A DNA stretch of 28,058 nt from CBDUBS01 sp965365445 (lineage in GTDB: Bacteria; Bacteroidota; Rhodothermia; Rhodothermales; DASSAV01): positions 1 through 28,058 of the forward strand of contig CBDUBS010000031.1 in NCBI GenBank assembly GCA_965365445.1, read 5' to 3'. Positions 8,646 through 15,441 of this stretch are shown piece by piece. The position numbers and the translations under genes were made by a program. Each line of letters opens with the position of its first letter. Positions within the stretch are counted from its first letter, which is position 1. The notes below the pieces were generated by a model. The model was given only the letters and a program-made list of their open reading frames with translations. It had not been told where the DNA came from and made no database searches.

Positions 8646-9950
8646 TCAGGCCATGAGTTGCTGCATACGTCGTTTATTGTTCGCATAATTCATGGCCGTT
8701 TCCGGAGCGATGATCTGTTGCTTGAGTAGCCGGAACAGATCCTGCTCCATGGTCGTCTGGCCGATGCCTGCCCCTTCCCACATCATCTGGTAAATTTCGC
8801 CCGTATTGTTGTTTTTGATGGCCGCCCGGGCCGAAGGCGTCATCCAGAGCACCTCTTTGGCCAGAACGCGCCCCCCTCCCATGCGCGGCGGCAGTTTCTG
8901 CGAAATCACGCAGCGAAGCACATCGGCCAGGCGGTTTCGGACGCGGTCCTGTTCCTCCGGAGGGTACTCGCCCACAATACGGTCGATGCTTTCGATGGCC
9001 GAACTGGTGTGCAGCGTGGAGAAAACCTTGTGGCCGGAGTCGGTGATTTCCAGGGCGGAGGAAATCGTGTTGGGGTCGCGCATCTCGCCGATCACCACGA
9101 TGTCGGGGTCCTGCCGGAGCGATTGCACGATGCCCTCTTTAAACGTACGCACATCTTTGCCGACTTCGCGATGCCGCACGATACAGCGCTTGGAGGCGTG
9201 CATGTATTCGATCGGCTTTCCTATGATGACGACGTGGGCGGAGACGTCCATATTATTGGCGTCGATAACGGAATCCAGCGTGGTGCTTTTGCCGGAGCCC
9301 GTGACCCCCGTAACCAGCGTGAGCCCGTCGCGCTCGTACTGGAACATGAGGCCGCGCTCGATGAGCGGATGAAAATTGAGTGAGCGCATCGGACGTACCT
9401 GATCCGTGATGACGCGCATGTTCAGGGCGAGGTGGTCGTTATCGAAAAACACGGTGGCGCGGAAGCGGCGGCGGCGGCCGTCAGAGCCCTCGATGGGAAG
9501 CTGATACGAGAAGTCGCAGGAAAGCTCCTCGAACAGCACCTTCATCTGGTTGTGGTTGAGCAGATTGAGGAAAAGCAGATCGCTTTCGTCGTAATCATAC
9601 TTGCCCATTTCCTCATGGTAGGTCAGGTCGCCATCGACGCGGTACCAGACGAGCTTGTTGGCGCCCTCTCCTCCGGCTGCAATGTCGCTGGCGCCGAGGT
9701 CGAGCGTATAACGCACCAGGCATTCGATGACCTCGCGGAGGGCCGAACGGTCTTTTTCGAGCAGTGCGTTGACCTGATCCGCAAGGAAGCGGATCCGATC
9801 TTCGCCCTGCATGGAGTGCGGAACAGCCCCCACCAGGGTTTTGACAATGGCCGGTAACGGCGGCGTCTCTACCGCGCGATGCCTTCCGGCGCGCGGGCTA
9901 GACCCGATGGTTGTATGTCGGACCAGTAAGTCGTTGAGTGCGTTATTCAC
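8646..9950 (-). CDS. Type IV pilus retraction ATPase, PilT-like, with altered Asp-box
   Basis: PilT hexamers power pilus retraction by depolymerising pilin at the inner membrane. The 434-residue protein has Walker A GVTGSGKST (215-223), Walker B DIVVIGE (283-289), the His-box STLHT (311-315), the PilT-type REVG segment (261-264) and a C-terminal half with MGGGRVLAKEVLWMTPSAR, where PilT has GGGRVAAHEI. The start is GTG 9950; no ATG fits. It carries about 70 extra residues before the usual N-terminal domain. Unusually, the normally invariant (T/E)-EDPIE segment reads IIGKPIE (242-248): the Glu-Asp pair is replaced by Gly-Lys. The codons read clearly, so this is not a frameshift. The protein could be a PilU-like or regulatory relative rather than the only retraction motor. 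It heads the pilT-pilMN-pilOP-secretin unit. Confidence 0.88.
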   Translation of the reverse strand: MNNALNDLLVRHTTIGSSPRAGRHRAVETPPLPAIVKTLVGAVPHSMQGEDRIRFLADQVNALLEKDRSALREVIECLVRYTLDLGASDIAAGGEGANKLVWYRVDGDLTYHEEMGKYDYDESDLLFLNLLNHNQMKVLFEELSCDFSYQLPIEGSDGRRRRFRATVFFDNDHLALNMRVITDQVRPMRSLNFHPLIERGLMFQYERDGLTLVTGVTGSGKSTTLDSVIDANNMDVSAHVVIIGKPIEYMHASKRCIVRHREVGKDVRTFKEGIVQSLRQDPDIVVIGEMRDPNTISSALEITDSGHKVFSTLHTSSAIESIDRIVGEYPPEEQDRVRNRLADVLRCVISQKLPPRMGGGRVLAKEVLWMTPSARAAIKNNNTGEIYQMMWEGAGIGQTTMEQDLFRLLKQQIIAPETAMNYANNKRRMQQLMA

Positions 9951-10006
9951 GGTTACTCTGAACGGATTTACATGTCAGCCTTGGATGTCCAGCGAGCTAC
10001 AAACGC

Positions 10007-10035
10007 TAGTATCGGCGGACACCCAGCGAACATAA
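10007..10035 (-). promoter_or_regulatory. Promoter-like element upstream of pilT
   Basis: On the minus strand TTAT (10035-10032), 15 nt, then GCCGATAC followed by TA (10016-10007) lies about 52 bp before the pilT start if transcription begins a few bases downstream. GCCGATAC is one base off the sigma-28 -10 consensus GCCGATAA. The same 12-mer CCGCCGATACTA, with TTA at the same distance, lies upstream of the pilin gene. Weak evidence taken alone, stronger as a pair. Confidence 0.35.
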
Positions 10036-10135
10036 GCGGAGGAAAGTGAATCTGATGTTGAGTGCGCCTGCCGGTGCGTTGCGGGCCGGGCCGGGCGGTT
10101 TTTTGCATCGGCCGGATACGAGCATCCCCCTTACG

Positions 10136-10169
10136 ACGAGATCCCGGCTTGGCGTAGCCGGGATCTCGT
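10136..10169 (-). terminator. Strong hairpin after the minor pilin cluster
   Basis: ACGAGATCCCGGCT (10136-10149) and its exact complement (10156-10169) form a perfect 14-bp stem with a 6-nt loop, 39 bp beyond the stop of the last X-like gene and upstream of the pilT promoter-like element. There is no T-run on either side, so termination by this hairpin alone is not certain; it may protect the 3' end of the transcript. The rest of the 258-bp gap before pilT shows no gene. Confidence 0.5.
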
Positions 10170-10208
10170 ACGAGCGCCGTCAGGACTCGTATGGGGCGGG
10201 GTGTCGGG

Positions 10209-11825
10209 TCAGTTGTCCCAGCGGTCGGTAGTCAGGATGCGGCTGGCTTCCCGGATGACGTTCAGTTTGCTGCTCAGGCGGGTAATGGCTTCGGTGCTGT
10301 AGATGACTTTGGCCTGATGCGCCATGTTGAACGTGAGCTTGCTGCCGGTAGTGTGCCCTCCGCTGCCGCCGTCGCCTCCCTGGCCGCCGGAGCCGCCGCT
10401 GATGGAATCCCACCACGGATCGAGCTCGCCGTCGTTTTCGGCTTCCGGATCGCACTTGCTCTCGGAAGCCTTGCAATCTACTTCCACTTCGATGATCTGG
10501 TCGTTGTAGTCCCAATCCGGCTTACCGTAACCGGCCGCTTTCTGGCGGGTGGGGTCTTCATCGAGGTCCTCGAAGCTGATGCGCCATTTATATTTGTCAA
10601 TTTGCTCAACCAGTGCGTACGGTTTACCGGAGGGGGCATCGTGGCCGCGGCCGTAATGGTCGTAGAGCTCCGTAAAACTGTTCTTGTTTTTGACCTTATA
10701 CACGCGGATGAAAAAGTTCATCTGCTGGCCCTTCTTGTACACGGTCGTCCAGGAGTTTTTCGACATCTGATCTCCATTCCGGTTGGAGCCCATCTCGAAA
10801 AGCTCCTCCGGGGGCGTGTTGTACGGGTGAACGTAAACGGCCGACTGCAAGCCGGCGCTTGAGGAGATGTACTTTACCTTCAACCGTCCGTCTACGGGCA
10901 TGTTGAACGCCGAAGAACCCTGCAACAGCACCATGCTGCCGTAAATCCGGGACGTACCGCCGTATTCGATAGTCAGGTTGGCTTCCTTTTTGGCAATGAC
11001 GATGCCTTCCCAGTCCAGTTTGCCGGGTACCCGGAGGTCCCCTTCGACGATGAGCATACCGTGGCCGGTGATGGTTCCGGTAATCATGGCGTCGCCCTTG
11101 ACCACTACGATTTCGGGATTGGTTTTCGACCCGTAGGACTTCCCGCCGACAATGTCGGCAGGCTGTATGACCCTGTCCGCTTTCGCCCGGGCTTCGGTAT
11201 AGAGATCTTGCAGGTTCACTTTGAACGCTCCGCTGACTACGTCGCCTTCGCCGGCGGCGCCGGTCACGAGCCCTTTGCGGCCGGCTCCCAGTGTGGATCG
11301 GAAAGCATCCCGTACGTCCGGTGTGTTGAACTGCACTCCGTGTTTATTGAACGGAATGCGGCGTCCGCCTCCGGTTTCCGATGGCGGAGGCGTATCGTTG
11401 CCGGAGACGAAGAAGTCGGTGCCGGCGAAACCGAAGTTCGCTACCGGCGCTTCCACTTCGATGGCGGCATCCAGGGCGCCGGCCCTCACCAGCGTGGTGC
11501 TCAGGCTATGCTCCTTATCGGAGTACTCGCCGGTCACGTTGATCCGTACGGCCGTCGGAGAAAGGCGGTGCGCCTGCACCGAAAACTTCCCGGACTGGTA
11601 CGGCTCATCGGTGAATTTGACTTTGTTCTCGAAATTGCTGAAGTCCTTTTGCGCTTCCGCAACGACGAGGTTCATGGCAGAGGTCGCAATTTCGCGAGCG
11701 AGCAATTGCTGCTCGTAACCGGTGTTTTCCTGGTCGCTGGACGCCGTCATCCGCTGAGCCGAACTCATCGTAATCAGCCCCACCACCACTGCCCCCGCCA
11801 GCACGATTAATAGTCCTTTTCCCAT
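10209..11825 (-). CDS. PilX-like minor pilin with beta-solenoid domain (cassette A)
   Basis: The 538-residue protein begins MGKGLLIVLAGAVVVGLITM, a pilin-like hydrophobic helix behind a two- to four-residue leader, so it may be inserted into the pilus. ATG 11825 follows AGGA by 7 nt. Residues about 45-160 are an alpha/beta region shared with its paralog at 13059-14228. Residues about 240-310 read as stacked short beta strands (VVVKGDAMITGTITGHGMLI, VEGDLRVPGKLDW), as in PilX-type and bactofilin-like solenoids. A beta region near residues 420-450 contains DWDYNDQIIEVEV, like a calcium-binding motif seen in some extracellular beta domains. A Gly-rich linker, SGGSGGQGGDGGSGGH, follows near residue 475. 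It is the largest minor-pilin-like gene and the last of the cluster. A tip adhesin or shaft-initiation role is plausible but unproven. Confidence 0.65.
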   Translation of the reverse strand: MGKGLLIVLAGAVVVGLITMSSAQRMTASSDQENTGYEQQLLAREIATSAMNLVVAEAQKDFSNFENKVKFTDEPYQSGKFSVQAHRLSPTAVRINVTGEYSDKEHSLSTTLVRAGALDAAIEVEAPVANFGFAGTDFFVSGNDTPPPSETGGGRRIPFNKHGVQFNTPDVRDAFRSTLGAGRKGLVTGAAGEGDVVSGAFKVNLQDLYTEARAKADRVIQPADIVGGKSYGSKTNPEIVVVKGDAMITGTITGHGMLIVEGDLRVPGKLDWEGIVIAKKEANLTIEYGGTSRIYGSMVLLQGSSAFNMPVDGRLKVKYISSSAGLQSAVYVHPYNTPPEELFEMGSNRNGDQMSKNSWTTVYKKGQQMNFFIRVYKVKNKNSFTELYDHYGRGHDAPSGKPYALVEQIDKYKWRISFEDLDEDPTRQKAAGYGKPDWDYNDQIIEVEVDCKASESKCDPEAENDGELDPWWDSISGGSGGQGGDGGSGGHTTGSKLTFNMAHQAKVIYSTEAITRLSSKLNVIREASRILTTDRWDN

Positions 11826-11877
11826 GGCTTTTTCCTGTGTTTGTTTTGATCGCTTGTAGCGTTGTTTTTTGGTTGAT

Positions 11878-12462
11878 TTAGACGGTATTGAGTGGAAGGG
11901 TGGTAGCCCAGTGCGTTTGCCTGATGAAGAAACGATCCCGCGCGAACGGCAAAGCCATTGCGAACCGTACGCGCAGGTAGGCAGCGGCGGAGGCGGCGTA
12001 GGTCGTTGCGCCGGTGGCGTCGAGCAACTCGATTACGAAATCGGTTAGCAAAGCCGGACTGGAGCCGGTCTTGACGCCATCGACCTTTCGGATGACCTGG
12101 TATAGCTTAACGTAGTTGCCGTTCAGTTTGACGCTGTCCTTCTGCGCCAGCTCGTACGAAATCTGAATGACGGGGCTGGCCGCAGTGGAATCGGCCCGTC
12201 GCCGAAAGCTGAACGTTTTGGTGAGGCCGGCGGCGTTTTTCTCCGTTCCGTCGAACACGGGCTGGCCCGGATTGATGCCGGCGCCGAAGTTGGATAGATC
12301 CCGCTGCATCCAGTTACCCAGTTCCAGCGACTGGTTTTTCGCCATGTAGACGGCGGTGCGCTCCGTGGAGGATTCGCGCACCTGGTGCTGCATGGTCAGA
12401 ATGATGAGCAGCGCCACGGTACCGATGATGGTTGCGGTAAGATTATCCAGTATGAAGCTCAT
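11878..12462 (-). CDS. PilW-like minor pilin-like protein (cassette A)
   Basis: The 194-residue protein has an N-terminal hydrophobic helix (MSFILDNLTATIIGTVALLIIL, about residues 3-22, partly quoted) followed by a soluble beta-rich domain. It is recognisably paralogous to the product of 14268-14894: both open with (S/Q)FILDNL.A.IIG..(A/V)L.II.., then a polar helix with QSLELGNWMQRDL here versus QQLAFVEVLERDM there. The start is well supported: GGAGG lies 6 nt before ATG 12462. The N-terminus has no Gly/Glu5 type IV prepilin signal; it looks like a membrane-anchored pilin-like subunit. In classical clusters PilV, PilW and PilX are neighbours, and this gene sits between V-like and X-like genes; the W label rests on that position rather than on strong sequence match. 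Confidence 0.55.
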   Translation of the reverse strand: MSFILDNLTATIIGTVALLIILTMQHQVRESSTERTAVYMAKNQSLELGNWMQRDLSNFGAGINPGQPVFDGTEKNAAGLTKTFSFRRRADSTAASPVIQISYELAQKDSVKLNGNYVKLYQVIRKVDGVKTGSSPALLTDFVIELLDATGATTYAASAAAYLRVRFAMALPFARDRFFIRQTHWATTLPLNTV

Positions 12463-12492
12463 ACTGTTCCTCCGTTGGAAGTCAGAAGGCGT

Positions 12493-13026
12493 TCAGCCCT
12501 TGTAGGCGAAGACGCGGGGAATGTGGATTGGATTGCGGAGCATGTTCCTCCCTCCCTCCCTCGGTATATCCTGTACGGTGACCGTTACCTCCTTGGCGTA
12601 CGAAGGCGTGGAAGTAGGCTTCCTGTTTGCATCCACGTACGTGACGCGAACGCTAACCTTGAACTTGAGCGTATCCTTGCCCACGACGAACGGCACAACC
12701 GCCGGCGTTATCTTGTTGAAGTCCTCGATAGCCGCGCACTCGTCGTACCCGCCGCCCGTGGTGATGGGGGGCGCCAGGTCGCACTTCTTACCTTCAGGGA
12801 ATACCGACGTGAGCTGGTTCGGATTATCTATGGGGTAGATGCGGGTTTTTTCATCATAGGCCCGTGTCCCGATGTACTCCATGGTCTGGATGGCAATACC
12901 GGCGGCCATCACCTCGGCCTCGTCGTCGAGCATGGCCCGGTTGGATTCCAGCAGAGCGCGCTGCTGGGAAAGCGACAGCAGCGTGACCACCACGATGGAC
13001 AGAAGCGCGAGAAGGGTTTGCGGCAT
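12493..13026 (-). CDS. PilV-like minor pilin-like protein (cassette A)
   Basis: The 177-residue protein starts MPQTLLALLSIVVVTLLSLS, an N-terminal hydrophobic helix, followed by a helix that matches its paralog at 14902-15420 (MAAGIAIQTMEYIG here, MIATGVAVDRLEEIG there). A beta-rich domain follows, including LKFKVSVRVTYVD and KEVTVTVQDI. Two Cys near residues 80 and 95 (KKCDLAP, YDECAAI) may form a disulfide. The paralogs align from residue 1, which supports ATG 13026 although its Shine-Dalgarno is poor. It starts 32 bp after the X-like gene of cassette B and 30 bp before the W-like gene of cassette A. Its family is not firmly recognised; a minor pilin-like role is inferred from the helix, size and context. 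Confidence 0.55.
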   Translation of the reverse strand: MPQTLLALLSIVVVTLLSLSQQRALLESNRAMLDDEAEVMAAGIAIQTMEYIGTRAYDEKTRIYPIDNPNQLTSVFPEGKKCDLAPPITTGGGYDECAAIEDFNKITPAVVPFVVGKDTLKFKVSVRVTYVDANRKPTSTPSYAKEVTVTVQDIPREGGRNMLRNPIHIPRVFAYKG

Positions 13027-13058
13027 GGCGTACGGAAAAACTCAATCGGGTGGACGGG

Positions 13059-14228
13059 TCATTTCTCGCTGTAGGCGGCAAGACGATAGATCGTCTGGGC
13101 TTTCAAGGGCTGCCAGTTTTGTGTCAGCCAGGGAGAAGCCGCACGGTAGTAGATATCCGGCGTACCGGAGAACTTGGCTTCGCCGCGCGTCGTTATGGAC
13201 CCGAAGATGCGCGGGGTGCCGTGAAAGCGAACGTCACCATCGGCATAGATCTGGCCATAGGTGACGGTATTTCCTCCAAAATCGATGTTGCCTTTGGCAT
13301 AGAAAGCCATACTGCTTTCGTCGGCGCCCGTATATCCACTGTTACCGACACTGGCATTTCCTTTGAAGTCGATGTTGCCCTCGACGATAAACAGCACGTA
13401 TCCGTTTACGACCGTATTTCCGTTCCCGTTCAGGTTACCCTTGACGTGAATCACATAAGGGTCCTCCCGGGTGCCTCCCAGGTTGAGGGCGCCGGACATG
13501 TTGTAGTCGCCGTTCTTGACCAAATCGATGCCGGTGTTGGCGCCAAACTTTGTGATATCGAACGCAGGAATGTCGATGCGGGAGACCTTCTTGGTTGAAG
13601 GCTCGTGCGCCGGGTTGTAATTGGGCACGAATGTGTTGCCTAATTTGCCTGATCCGCTTCCTACGTAGGTGCCAAATCCCTTCACCTGCGCCGAATTACC
13701 TTTGACGGAGAGGCTGGAGTTCGTATGCATGTTGGCATTCAGCACACGCCCCGCATCGCCCTGGGCAAAAACGGTAGCCAGGAAATTGCCGTTGATGTTC
13801 AGGTCTTTTTCAACGAATAGCCCGTATTGCATGAATGCCGGAACCGGCTTTTCCTCCACGGCCATGGTGCGTTCAACGAGCGCGACGATTCGGGCTTCAA
13901 TTTTCTTTCCCTGGCTGTTGGTAACCATTCCGGTGGCTTCGATCTGTCGGGCCGTGGCGCCACTGGTAATCGGAGATGCGGTGGCAATTACAACTTTATA
14001 GTCGATGCCGTCCTGTTTGCCGGTTACGGCACTCATCTGATCCCATTTTTCGATGAGCTGCTGCTTGGCCCGGTCGTAGCCCGTTCGCGCGGCGTTCTGG
14101 GCCAGAATGTAGAACTGACGTTCGGCTACCCGCTCCTCTGTTCCCTGGATATTTTGCTTTGAGCCGGCGGAGTAATAGGCTCCCGCGACCGCAAAGGCGG
14201 CGATGAGAATCAGGGCTGCTTTTCCCAT
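13059..14228 (-). CDS. PilX-like minor pilin with beta-solenoid domain (cassette B)
   Basis: The 389-residue protein begins MGKAALILIAAFAVAGAYYS, a pilin-like hydrophobic helix after a very short leader, and parallels the first 20 residues of the X-like protein of cassette A (MGKGLLIVLAGAVVVG). Residues about 25-135 are alpha/beta. From about residue 240 on, short strands repeat at regular spacing: VIHVKGNLNGNGN, FIVEGNIDFKGN, FYAKGNIDFGGN, QIYADGDVRFHG, SITTRGEAKFSG. That is a right-handed beta-helix of the type found in PilX-like and bactofilin-like proteins. GAGG lies 8 nt before ATG 14228. It lacks the Gly-rich linker and the DWDYND segment of its larger paralog. It may be a pilus-incorporated or periplasmic initiation subunit. 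Confidence 0.65.
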   Translation of the reverse strand: MGKAALILIAAFAVAGAYYSAGSKQNIQGTEERVAERQFYILAQNAARTGYDRAKQQLIEKWDQMSAVTGKQDGIDYKVVIATASPITSGATARQIEATGMVTNSQGKKIEARIVALVERTMAVEEKPVPAFMQYGLFVEKDLNINGNFLATVFAQGDAGRVLNANMHTNSSLSVKGNSAQVKGFGTYVGSGSGKLGNTFVPNYNPAHEPSTKKVSRIDIPAFDITKFGANTGIDLVKNGDYNMSGALNLGGTREDPYVIHVKGNLNGNGNTVVNGYVLFIVEGNIDFKGNASVGNSGYTGADESSMAFYAKGNIDFGGNTVTYGQIYADGDVRFHGTPRIFGSITTRGEAKFSGTPDIYYRAASPWLTQNWQPLKAQTIYRLAAYSEK

Positions 14229-14267
14229 GGTTAAACCTCGTCGGGTGGTTCGTTGTTAATCAGTTCC

Positions 14268-14894
14268 CTATAAAGTTGGAGCGCCAGTGGCGGACTGAAG
14301 CGCAACGGGACGATAGGTGGCTTCGAAGCCGACCGCGTTGGCCGTCCGGTGTTCTTGCGCCTTGAATTTCAGGGTAGACGCAGCCTGAAACCGTACGTAT
14401 ATCTGCTGGGCCGATTTGGGATTGGTAATCCCCTGGTTGTCCCGGCTGCGCGCACGCATCACGAAACGGGAGATGGAAGGCACGCTCTTGCCGGTCGGTA
14501 CGTCTGTTCCCGGCCGTACTCCGTTATAAAACGTCCCGATATCCGGGGGCCCCTGATACCTTTTGATCTGATAGAGTGTCAGTGAATCCGCTCCGGGCGC
14601 CTTGACGAGCTGGTACACCACGCGACGAGCGACGACGGCGTTTCCGGCGCTTTCATCGATGATGCGGGTGTGGAAGCTGAAAACCCCATCGGAGGCGGAG
14701 GTGTCGTTCACTTCGTAAACACCCTGCATATCCCGCTCCAGCACTTCCACGAAGGCGAGCTGTTGCTTGCGCATGGTATACGAATCGGCCGTTTCGATCA
14801 GGGCTTCCTGGCTCTGCATCCGCATCGCGAAGATGATGACGAGCACCGTGACGCCAATGATTATGGCCAGCAGGTTATCGAGAATAAATTGCAT
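14268..14894 (-). CDS. PilW-like minor pilin-like protein (cassette B)
   Basis: The 208-residue protein opens MQFILDNLLAIIIGVTVLVI, a membrane helix nearly identical in pattern to the W-like protein of cassette A. A polar helix follows (RKQQLAFVEVLERDMQGVY, about residues 41-59), then a beta-rich domain with VVARRVVYQLVKAPGADSLT. AAGGAA before ATG 14894 serves as the ribosome site. Only 7 bp separate it from the V-like gene upstream, so the two are probably translationally linked. Outside the N-terminal 60 residues similarity to its paralog is low by eye, which suggests an old duplication. The W label is positional. Confidence 0.55.
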   Translation of the reverse strand: MQFILDNLLAIIIGVTVLVIIFAMRMQSQEALIETADSYTMRKQQLAFVEVLERDMQGVYEVNDTSASDGVFSFHTRIIDESAGNAVVARRVVYQLVKAPGADSLTLYQIKRYQGPPDIGTFYNGVRPGTDVPTGKSVPSISRFVMRARSRDNQGITNPKSAQQIYVRFQAASTLKFKAQEHRTANAVGFEATYRPVALQSATGAPTL

Positions 14895-14901
14895 AGCTTC
14901 C

Positions 14902-15420
14902 TTACCAGGCGCACCGGCTGCCGCAGGAAAACGACCGGGATACCCGGATGGTATCGGGGAGCCTGATCATATCGGCGGTTGCTTCGTGGCTGATTACTTT
15001 TACGACCACTTTCTTGAATTTCGTACGGGTCGTCGCACCATAAGCGACCTTGTCGGGGTCGGACTCGTCGGCATAGAACACGTTCGTCATGACCCCGAAG
15101 CGAATGGGATGCCCGTTGACGATGCGGACGGTATCTATGGCTACCCCATCCAGATCGTCGATATCGTCGCCCATGAGATCGAACCGGAAGTTGCCTCGGG
15201 GCGTGAGGGCGCCCACTGAGGTCGCGGTAGTATCCCTGGTCGCCTGATCGAAAGCCAGAACGCCAATTTCTTCCAGCCTGTCTACGGCTACGCCGGTAGC
15301 GATCATGGCTATTTCGTTCTGGATCACCTTGACCCGTCCATGCACGATTCGGCTCTGATGGCTCAGCACCAGCATCGAAACGACTACCAGAGCCAGGATA
15401 GCCATCATCGTCTGTTGCAT
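14902..15420 (-). CDS. PilV-like minor pilin-like protein (cassette B)
   Basis: The 172-residue protein starts MQQTMMAILALVVVSMLVLS, a membrane helix equivalent to that of the V-like protein of cassette A. The next helix (IAMIATGVAVDRLEEIGVLAF) has the same register in both paralogs. The rest is a beta-rich domain with DGVAIDTVRIVNGHPIRFGV, ending in two Cys (SFSCGSRCAW). ATG 15420 is preferred to GTG 15426: the GGAGG at 15428-15432 is 7 nt from the ATG but only 1 nt from the GTG, and the paralog starts at the same place. It begins 21 bp after pilB and is the first gene of the six-gene minor pilin-like series. Confidence 0.58.
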   Translation of the reverse strand: MQQTMMAILALVVVSMLVLSHQSRIVHGRVKVIQNEIAMIATGVAVDRLEEIGVLAFDQATRDTTATSVGALTPRGNFRFDLMGDDIDDLDGVAIDTVRIVNGHPIRFGVMTNVFYADESDPDKVAYGATTRTKFKKVVVKVISHEATADMIRLPDTIRVSRSFSCGSRCAW

Positions 15421-15427
15421 GGACACG

Positions 15428-15432
15428 CCTCC
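15428..15432 (-). promoter_or_regulatory. Ribosome binding site deciding the start of the V-like gene (cassette B)
   Basis: GGAGG on the minus strand ends 7 nt before ATG 15420 and only 1 nt before the alternative GTG 15426, so it selects the ATG. Confidence 0.7.
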
Positions 15433-15441
15433 GAAAAAGGG

